From Veillonella rogosae JCM 15642 (GTDB lineage Bacteria; Bacillota; Negativicutes; Veillonellales; Veillonellaceae): 64,000 bases of DNA. Every line of letters begins with the position of its first letter. Position 1 is the first letter of the stretch. The translations under genes and the position numbers were made by a program. The stretch covers positions 62,001-126,000 of the forward strand of contig NZ_PPCX01000008.1 of assembly GCF_002959775.1 (NCBI RefSeq). The letters are read 5' to 3'. Shown piece by piece: positions 58,874-64,000 of this stretch. The notes under the pieces are model-generated. The model was not told where the DNA came from. It searched no databases and saw nothing but the letters and a program-made list of their open reading frames with translations.

Positions 58874-59668
58874 ATGGAGTGGCTCGTTGAGGTAACAGGT
58901 TTACCATTTGATATCCTTATACTTATTTTGCTCGCCGTAGCGGGGGCTTTCGCAGGGTTTGTTGACTCCATTGTGGGCGGCGGTGGACTCATTTCTGTAC
59001 CAGCTATGTTATTAACAAATCTTCCGCCTAGTATGGCCTTGGGCAGTAATAAATTATCCAGTATTTTTGGCGCTGGTAGTGCATCGATTACGTTCTTGAG
59101 AAATCACATGGTTGATTTTTCTTTAGTTCGTAAACTATTGCCCTTTACCTTTATTGGTTCTATGATAGGTACATTAGCGGTTGTATCGTTGCCGCCATTA
59201 TATGTAAAGCCCATTATTATCATCTTGCTCGTTTGTGTAACCCTTTTTGTGGTATTCAAAAAGGATTGGGGCGAGGTAAACCGCACTTCTGCAGTAGTGG
59301 GCAAAGCACTATATATTTGTATGGCCTTTGCTCTTGGTATTGGTGCCTATGATGGTTTCATTGGACCTGGTACAGGAACATTTTTAATTATGGGCTTTAT
59401 CTTTACAGGTTTTGATTTTTTACACGCATCAGCTAATGCGAAAGTATTAAACTTTACTAGTAATGTAGCGTCTTTATTGGTATTCTTATATTTAGGGCAT
59501 GTCAATATTAAATATGGTCTTGCCACAGGGGCGGGACAAATTATAGGCGCCTATTTAGGCTCTCATTTAGCTATTGCAAAGGGCTCATCTTTAGTGCGTG
59601 TAGTATTCTTGTCGGTAACGACGGTAATGTTGTTGAAATTAGTGTATGACTATGTTTCAACGTTATAG
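58874..59668 (+). CDS. TSUP-family (TauE/SafE) membrane permease
   Basis: A 264-residue, eight-helix permease. The repeated family signatures are AGAFAGFVDSIVGGGGLISV with PAMLL, and later GAYDGFIGPGTGTFLIMGF. These proteins export sulfite, sulfonates or small organic acids. With cysteine breakdown encoded nearby, a sulfur role is possible but unproven. AGGAGG precedes the ATG. The SDR gene follows after 11 bases. Confidence 0.86.
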   Translation: MEWLVEVTGLPFDILILILLAVAGAFAGFVDSIVGGGGLISVPAMLLTNLPPSMALGSNKLSSIFGAGSASITFLRNHMVDFSLVRKLLPFTFIGSMIGTLAVVSLPPLYVKPIIIILLVCVTLFVVFKKDWGEVNRTSAVVGKALYICMAFALGIGAYDGFIGPGTGTFLIMGFIFTGFDFLHASANAKVLNFTSNVASLLVFLYLGHVNIKYGLATGAGQIIGAYLGSHLAIAKGSSLVRVVFLSVTTVMLLKLVYDYVSTL

Positions 59669-59679
59669 GAGGACAAAGT

Positions 59680-60447
59680 ATGCCTCATAAAAGTGATGTA
59701 CAAGTGGCATTGATCAGTGGTGGTACATCGGGTATTGGCTTTGCTACGGCTAAGCTTTTACTGAAAGAAGGTTGGTGCGTAGTCATCAATGGCCGAAACG
59801 AAAAATCTGGTCAAAAAGCTAAGACTAAGCTGCGCCGCTATTCTTCAAAAGTACAATACATTCAAGGTGATGTATCTAAACTTGAAGATTGTCAGCGCAT
59901 TGTAAAAGAAACGGTTGATGTGTTTGGCGGTGTATCTGCCCTCGTAACAGCGGCTGGCTACTATGAGGAAGAGTTATTAGCTGATGTAACAGAGGCCGCT
60001 TTTGATGAAATGTTTGGTACCAATGTAAAAGGTACAGTTTTCTTGTGCCAAGCTGCGCTTCCTTATTTGCGCTCTGCAAAAGGTAGCATCGTAACGGTAG
60101 CTAGTGATGCCGGTTTACAAGGTAATGTCGCCTGTTCCGTATACGGTGCATCTAAAGGTGCAGTAGTGAGCTTTACAAAATCTTTATCCCTTGAGATGGC
60201 ACCGCATGGTGTTCGCGTTAACTGCGTATGTCCTGGTGATGTAGATACATCCTTAGTAGATAAACAGATTGCTAATACTCATCAAGATAAGGCTGCTGCG
60301 AAGGCTGAAATGGGGCAACACTATCCATTAGGCCGTATTGGCAAGCCGCATGAAATCGGAGAAGTAATTGTATTTTTATTGAGCAATAAAGCGTCCTTTG
60401 TAACGGGTGCAGCTTGGACTATCGATGGTGGTCTCACTAGTTGGTAA
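59680..60447 (+). CDS. Short-chain dehydrogenase/reductase
   Basis: A 255-residue classical SDR. The NAD(P)-binding motif is SGGTSGIGFATA, the structural motif NAAG appears as TAAG, and the catalytic residues are Ser in TVASDAG and YxxxK in YGASKGA. The C-terminal PLGRIGKPHEIGEVIVFLLS and TGAAWTIDGG are typical of 3-oxoacyl-ACP reductase-like enzymes. The substrate is unknown. It is operonic with the TauE-like gene. Confidence 0.87.
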   Translation: MPHKSDVQVALISGGTSGIGFATAKLLLKEGWCVVINGRNEKSGQKAKTKLRRYSSKVQYIQGDVSKLEDCQRIVKETVDVFGGVSALVTAAGYYEEELLADVTEAAFDEMFGTNVKGTVFLCQAALPYLRSAKGSIVTVASDAGLQGNVACSVYGASKGAVVSFTKSLSLEMAPHGVRVNCVCPGDVDTSLVDKQIANTHQDKAAAKAEMGQHYPLGRIGKPHEIGEVIVFLLSNKASFVTGAAWTIDGGLTSW

Positions 60448-60584
60448 GATAGAACATATTGGAAGTTATTTTATTTTTTAAATCTATAGATAATTAGAAA
60501 AATTCATTTCACTTCTAGCAATAGAATGGTATAATAATACTAATAATATGACCTATAGTTGGTTCACAACAAAGGAGAATACTT

Positions 60585-61436
60585 ATGGCAGAATATAATG
60601 GCGTAACACTTGAGCCACTTATGGATGGTTCTCAAGATCGTGACTATCAAGTTGAACAATTTATTTTCTGGGGTGCAGGTCGTGCAGCAGCATTGGCTTT
60701 ATCCCCTAAATTCAGCAGTGTTGCTTTGTGCGCCAATGCTACGTACATGGTAACTCGTATTGCTCATCTTTATGATGTGGAATTACAATCTGGTGCTGCA
60801 GTAGGTTTAGTTGGCGGTCTTAGCACAGCTGTAGGTACAGCGGCTATTTCCCTTCTTATTCCTTTGAAAGCAGTTCGCGTTCCTGTAGCGATTGGCTTAA
60901 CATATGCTATTGGTAAAATTGCTCATATTTGGATTCAAGATGGTATGCCTTCTGATATCGAACGCTACAAACCAATGGTTGCTGAATTCCTTGAAAGCGG
61001 TAAAGCTATTGCATCTGAAATCGTTCGTGATGCAGGCGCTAGCATTCCTTTCACACAAGGTCAACGCGATGTATGGGCAGGTATTGCTAACGAAACAGGT
61101 CTTGCTAAAGAAACTTTGAAACAAGTTTACGAAGAAAAAGTAACACCTGCTATCGATAAATGGAATAACGAAACAAAATATCAACTTCATGATAATGCAG
61201 CAGAAGTGGTAGCTAAAGTATCTGATGCAGCTAAAGAGAAAATTGATGTTGCAAAAGAAAATATTGACATAGCAAAAGAATTGGCTAAAGGTGGCGTAGA
61301 AGTAGCTAAAGCTTCTGCGCAAGTAGCAGTAGACACAGTAAAAACTAAAGCTTCCGATGCTGTAGAAACAGCAAAAGATGCGGCTGCAAACACTGTTAGC
61401 ACAGCGAAAGATAAAATTGGTAGTTTGCGCAAATAA
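60585..61436 (+). CDS. Membrane protein with a LEA-like amphipathic tail
   Basis: A 283-residue protein. The N-terminal half has hydrophobic helices (AGRAAALALSPKFSSVALCA, AAVGLVGGLSTAVGTAAISL, VPVAIGLTYAIGKIAHIWI). The last 90 residues are an Ala/Lys/Asp/Glu-rich run with the 11-residue periodicity of LEA or apolipoprotein-like helices (VAKVSDAAKEKIDVAKENID, then TVKTKASDAVETAKDAAAN). No named family is recognised. AAAGGAG precedes the ATG and codon bias is strong, so it may be abundant, perhaps a stress protein at the membrane. Confidence 0.68.
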   Translation: MAEYNGVTLEPLMDGSQDRDYQVEQFIFWGAGRAAALALSPKFSSVALCANATYMVTRIAHLYDVELQSGAAVGLVGGLSTAVGTAAISLLIPLKAVRVPVAIGLTYAIGKIAHIWIQDGMPSDIERYKPMVAEFLESGKAIASEIVRDAGASIPFTQGQRDVWAGIANETGLAKETLKQVYEEKVTPAIDKWNNETKYQLHDNAAEVVAKVSDAAKEKIDVAKENIDIAKELAKGGVEVAKASAQVAVDTVKTKASDAVETAKDAAANTVSTAKDKIGSLRK

Positions 61437-61455
61437 GCGCTGAAGGATTATTACG

Positions 61456-61800
61456 ATGAATCCCTTAAAAATTATTAAATACGGTAAGTATTTTAACGAA
61501 TCAAGATTTGTAGGCTTTCTTGGCCGATATGGTAAGAAACTTGCCTTTGTACAACAAGCGGTAACCTTATTCCTCTGTTTACGAGATAAAGATACTCCAA
61601 AATATGTAAAAGCAGTCATTGCAGGTGCCTTAGGGTATCTCGTATTGCCTGTTGATGTTGTACCGGATACGATTGCCGTATTAGGTTGGTTAGATGATGT
61701 GGCGGTACTCGGAATAGCCTTTAAGATTGCGAATCGTTACATTAAAACGAGTCATCAAGAAGAGGCAAAAAAATTCTTCCCATTTGGTAGTAGTCGCTAA
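61456..61800 (+). CDS. DUF1232 (YkvA-like) protein
   Basis: A 114-residue protein with the DUF1232 core TPKYVKAVIAGALGYLVLPV followed by DVVPDTIAVLGWLDDVAVLG. This short membrane-associated domain has no known reaction. It follows the LEA-like gene by 19 bases, with AAGGAT before the ATG, and may be co-transcribed. Confidence 0.85.
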   Translation: MNPLKIIKYGKYFNESRFVGFLGRYGKKLAFVQQAVTLFLCLRDKDTPKYVKAVIAGALGYLVLPVDVVPDTIAVLGWLDDVAVLGIAFKIANRYIKTSHQEEAKKFFPFGSSR

Positions 61801-61811
61801 CTTTTACCATT

Positions 61812-61850
61812 TAAGGCAGTTTGATCCACAGTGATTGAACTGCCTTTAAT
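61812..61850 (+). terminator. Probable terminator after the DUF1232 gene
   Basis: aaggcagtt (61813-61821) pairs with aactgcctt (61838-61846), followed by a weak T-rich stretch. Confidence 0.65.
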
Positions 61851-61916
61851 TATTTGACACCCTAAAGTAATAGATATACAATGAAAATTGTATACTATTT
61901 AAAAAGGACTAGATTT

Positions 61917-62336
61917 ATGCATATTGCTTCAGTAAATGTACGATTTTACGAAACTGATATGATGGGGATTGCGCACCATAGTAATCACTTTAGATGGTTT
62001 GAAATGGCACGTATTGAATTCCTTCGTCAAATCGGTGTAACCTTGTGGGATATGATGAATGAGGATATTGTATTTCCTATTATGAACGTATCTTGCAATT
62101 ATAAAGAACCAGCGAATTTTGATGATGAACTTCACATTGAAACGTACTTGGTTAAAATGACGCGTGCTCAAATGGTTTTCCGTTATCGTATGAAACGTGC
62201 TAGTGATGGTGCGCTTCTGGCGACGGGAGAAACTAAGAACGCTTTTATGTCGAAATCAACAGGAAAGATTGTGCGATTAGACGATACTTTTTATCAGCCT
62301 ATGTTAGCAGCTGTTGAGGAGATGCCTAATGAATAA
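61917..62336 (+). CDS. Acyl-CoA thioesterase (YbgC/FcbC-type hotdog)
   Basis: A 139-residue 4HBT thioesterase. The active-site pattern VRFYETDMMGIAHHSNHFRW with FEMARIEFLRQIG contains the catalytic Asp of this branch. It hydrolyses small or medium acyl-CoA esters; the substrate is not certain. The start at 61917 follows AAGGAC; the ATG at 61881 lies in the promoter region. It overlaps murI by 8 bases. Confidence 0.87.
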   Translation: MHIASVNVRFYETDMMGIAHHSNHFRWFEMARIEFLRQIGVTLWDMMNEDIVFPIMNVSCNYKEPANFDDELHIETYLVKMTRAQMVFRYRMKRASDGALLATGETKNAFMSKSTGKIVRLDDTFYQPMLAAVEEMPNE

Positions 62337-63132
62337 TGTACAACAATTGCCTATCGGTGTATTTGACTCTGGTGTAGGCGGACTATCAGTATTAAAGGTA
62401 TTACAAGAACAATTTCCAAATGAAGATTTTATCTATATCGGTGATAATGCCAACAATCCTGTAGGCAATCGCAGTGATGATGAAATTACGTTTTTAGCAT
62501 GCCGTATTGCAGAGGCGCTTGAGAAGCAGCCTGTTAAATTGATGGTTATTGCTTGTAATACTTTCACCGTTGTTGCCCTTGATGAGGTACGTGAACGCGT
62601 ATCCGTTCCAGTTATTGGGGTTTCTCAAGGCGTTAAAACCGCTATTAGTGAAAGTAAAAGTAATACTATTGGTATTATGGCTACAGTGGCTACTGTAAAC
62701 AGCCATATTCATAAGCATGTCGCGTTAGAAGTTGATCCTGAAGTGCTGGTGTGGGAACAACCTTGTCCTGAACTGGCAGGTCTCATTGAGCAAGGTCATT
62801 TAGATGACTTTTTCGTTCGTGATGTGTGTGAAGAGTATGTAGAGCCTTTGCTATCTCGTGAAATTGACGTAGTTGTTTTGGGCTGCACTCATTTCCCATT
62901 TGTTAAACCTTTATTAGAGGAATTAACTGCTGGTCGTATCCAGTTTGTAGATCCTGCTTATGAAACGAGCAATCTTGTTTGTCGTATTTTAGAGCATAAG
63001 AACCTCTATAACCCTCAAGAAAACCTTGGTACGGTGAAGCTGTATTTCACAAAAGATATTGAGCTTGGCGACACATTAAGTGCGTCCTTCCTCGATACAA
63101 ATCGTCGTACCATTGAACATATTACACTATAA
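62329..63132 (+). CDS. murI: Glutamate racemase
   Basis: Makes D-glutamate for peptidoglycan. The 267-residue protein has the catalytic pair of cysteines in VIACNTFTVVA and VLGCTHFPFV, with the N-terminal GVFDSGVGGLSVLK and the His in GCTH. The ATG at 62329 lies inside the end of the thioesterase gene with GAGGAG upstream. A D-amino-acid transaminase gene lies 6 kb away, giving two possible D-Glu sources. Confidence 0.94.
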   Translation: MNNVQQLPIGVFDSGVGGLSVLKVLQEQFPNEDFIYIGDNANNPVGNRSDDEITFLACRIAEALEKQPVKLMVIACNTFTVVALDEVRERVSVPVIGVSQGVKTAISESKSNTIGIMATVATVNSHIHKHVALEVDPEVLVWEQPCPELAGLIEQGHLDDFFVRDVCEEYVEPLLSREIDVVVLGCTHFPFVKPLLEELTAGRIQFVDPAYETSNLVCRILEHKNLYNPQENLGTVKLYFTKDIELGDTLSASFLDTNRRTIEHITL

Positions 63133-63144
63133 AGGAGATGCCCT

Positions 63145-63684
63145 ATGTGGTTTTATAACATCCTAACTGTAGTAGTATCCATCATTGTGGCTATTGCAGT
63201 ACTGTATTTATTATTCCGTTTGTTCGCATTGAAACAAGGTGATGAAAAGGTTATTTTGTTGCCAAAACGAGCAACTAATTTCCAAGTATCCGATCGAAAC
63301 TTTGAATCGATTACATTGTTCTGTGACGTTCCTTTCGTAAATAAAGGTCGTCAAAATGGTACGATTATGGACTTATTCCCACGTCCATTATTGCCTGAGG
63401 AACAATTTGATTCTGTGAAAGTAGACGCATGGGCTATGGATATTAACCGCCCACGTCACGATGGCTATTTTGAAGCTGTTATCATTAAACCACGTAAAGG
63501 TGGCACTATCCGTGTATATGTTACGTTAATAGGTAAAAGTGGCAATATTCGAGAAGATATTAAGGGTTTCCCTTATATGAATATCGACATTTACTACCAA
63601 GTGGTTGGTCGTGAAGATTACCACATTGATAAACAACGTATTCGTTTGACCCCAGAAGAAGTAGAGGCCGCATTAGGCCAATAA
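63145..63684 (+). CDS. Membrane-anchored protein of unknown function
   Basis: A 179-residue protein with one N-terminal helix (ILTVVVSIIVAIAVLYLLFR) and a beta-rich soluble part (NFESITLFCDVPFVNKGRQN, GGTIRVYVTLIGKS). No known domain is recognised. AAAGGAG precedes the ATG. It lies 12 bases after murI and 12 bases before the next gene, so it is probably in the same operon. Confidence 0.7.
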   Translation: MWFYNILTVVVSIIVAIAVLYLLFRLFALKQGDEKVILLPKRATNFQVSDRNFESITLFCDVPFVNKGRQNGTIMDLFPRPLLPEEQFDSVKVDAWAMDINRPRHDGYFEAVIIKPRKGGTIRVYVTLIGKSGNIREDIKGFPYMNIDIYYQVVGREDYHIDKQRIRLTPEEVEAALGQ

Positions 63685-63696
63685 GGAGGCATTTCA

Positions 63697-64000
63697 ATGG
63701 CAGAATTAGAGTTAGTATGTGTACCAACACGTATTCTTACAGATAATGATGACATCGTAGATGCTATCGTTGAATATGGTGGTCATAATATTGGACCAGA
63801 AGATATCGTATGTGTAGCTGAATCTGTAGTGGCTATTACACAAGGTAATTTCACTCGTCCAGAAGAACTAGACGTATGCTGGCAAGCTCGTTTAATTAAT
63901 CGTTTTATCCATCCAGATGGCTCCATGGCATCCATTTACGGTATGCAAGCGGCTATGGATGTAGATGGTAAATGGAAGGTGTTAGGCGCATTTATTCTAG
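63697..64000 (+). CDS. F420-0:gamma-glutamyl ligase-like protein, N-terminal part (cut by window end)
   Basis: The ATG at 63697 follows AAGGAGG and the frame stays open for 101 codons to the window edge. The sequence (ELELVCVPTRILTDNDDIVD, ASIYGMQAAMDVDGKW) resembles CofE-like ligases, which add glutamate to cofactor F420. These bacteria are not known to make F420, so it probably acts on another substrate. The assignment is tentative because only the N-terminal part is visible. Confidence 0.6.
   Translation, partial: MAELELVCVPTRILTDNDDIVDAIVEYGGHNIGPEDIVCVAESVVAITQGNFTRPEELDVCWQARLINRFIHPDGSMASIYGMQAAMDVDGKWKVLGAFIL

Noticed and set aside
60897-61619. 240-residue minus-strand ORF rich in Phe and Cys
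   Set aside because: It is an artefact of the Lys/Ala-rich sense gene and the start of the DUF1232 gene; composition is not protein-like.

Overview
The window looks like chromosomal DNA of a Veillonella-type Negativicute, that is, a low-GC Firmicute with an outer membrane. This is inferred from gene content and protein style: a complete menaquinone pathway, a biotin-dependent-type carboxyltransferase, a heptosyltransferase-like GT9 enzyme, an inverse-autotransporter-like beta-barrel, many lipobox or signal-peptide proteins, and AT-rich intergenic DNA with very regular intrinsic terminators. It is mostly core genome, with four insertion sequences and a few accessory genes. There is no CRISPR array, prophage or rRNA.

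Layout. 0-8.5 kb: the 3' end of purD, then a leader with mutually exclusive hairpins, then menF-menD-menH-menB and menE-menC-menI. With menA at 44 kb this gives nearly the whole route from chorismate to demethylmenaquinone. 8.6-13.6 kb: surface and secreted proteins of unknown function and a tRNA-Asp/Phe/Leu cluster. 13.6-20.2 kb: an IS3-family element, an organophosphate antiporter and pstSCAB. 20.3-22.5 kb: a candidate ncRNA, a RelBE-type toxin-antitoxin operon with a third small gene, and a secreted protein paralogous to the one at 11.4 kb. 22.6-27.9 kb: nitrilase, polysaccharide deacetylase, phosphodiester glycosidase and GT9 (envelope metabolism). 27.9-32.6 kb: a second IS3-family element, a carboxyltransferase with a CRP-like site, and an IS1249-like element. 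33-38.2 kb: a histidine kinase/response regulator pair, a candidate CU-rich sRNA, HtrA, and a PadR/DUF1700 operon ending in a Met/Asn/Gln-rich secreted protein. 38.3-43 kb: pyrEF facing an exonuclease-deoC-pdp-cdd pyrimidine salvage cluster. 43-48.6 kb: metQ, menA, two tandem secreted paralogues, and ridA with a cysteine-desulfidase-like gene. 48.7-52.6 kb: a second, apparently identical IS1249-like copy that rewrites the end of an MFS gene, then tRNA-Ser(CGA) overlapping the 3' end of tadA, and a UPF0126 channel or transporter. 52.8-64 kb: DUF4127 protein, acyltransferase, D-amino-acid transaminase, metNI, a YerC-like regulator, TauE-like permease, SDR, LEA-like protein, DUF1232 protein, thioesterase, murI (D-Glu supply, linking with the transaminase) and the start of an F420 ligase-like gene.

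Most notable observations. (1) Both IS3-family elements sit exactly in the loop of an intrinsic terminator hairpin, each with a 3-bp target duplication; removing them restores a perfect 14-bp stem in each case. The two IS1249-like copies lie just downstream of terminators. (2) A terminator/anti-terminator pair overlapping a possible short leader ORF precedes the men operon. (3) There is a structured, promoter- and terminator-bounded RNA with repeated CUCUCUC tracts between a two-component system and htrA. (4) tadA runs 47 nt into tRNA-Ser, so tRNA maturation should remove the tadA stop codon. (5) The relB ribosome-binding site lies in one arm of a 17-bp perfect palindrome. (6) There are two families of secreted paralogues of unknown function.
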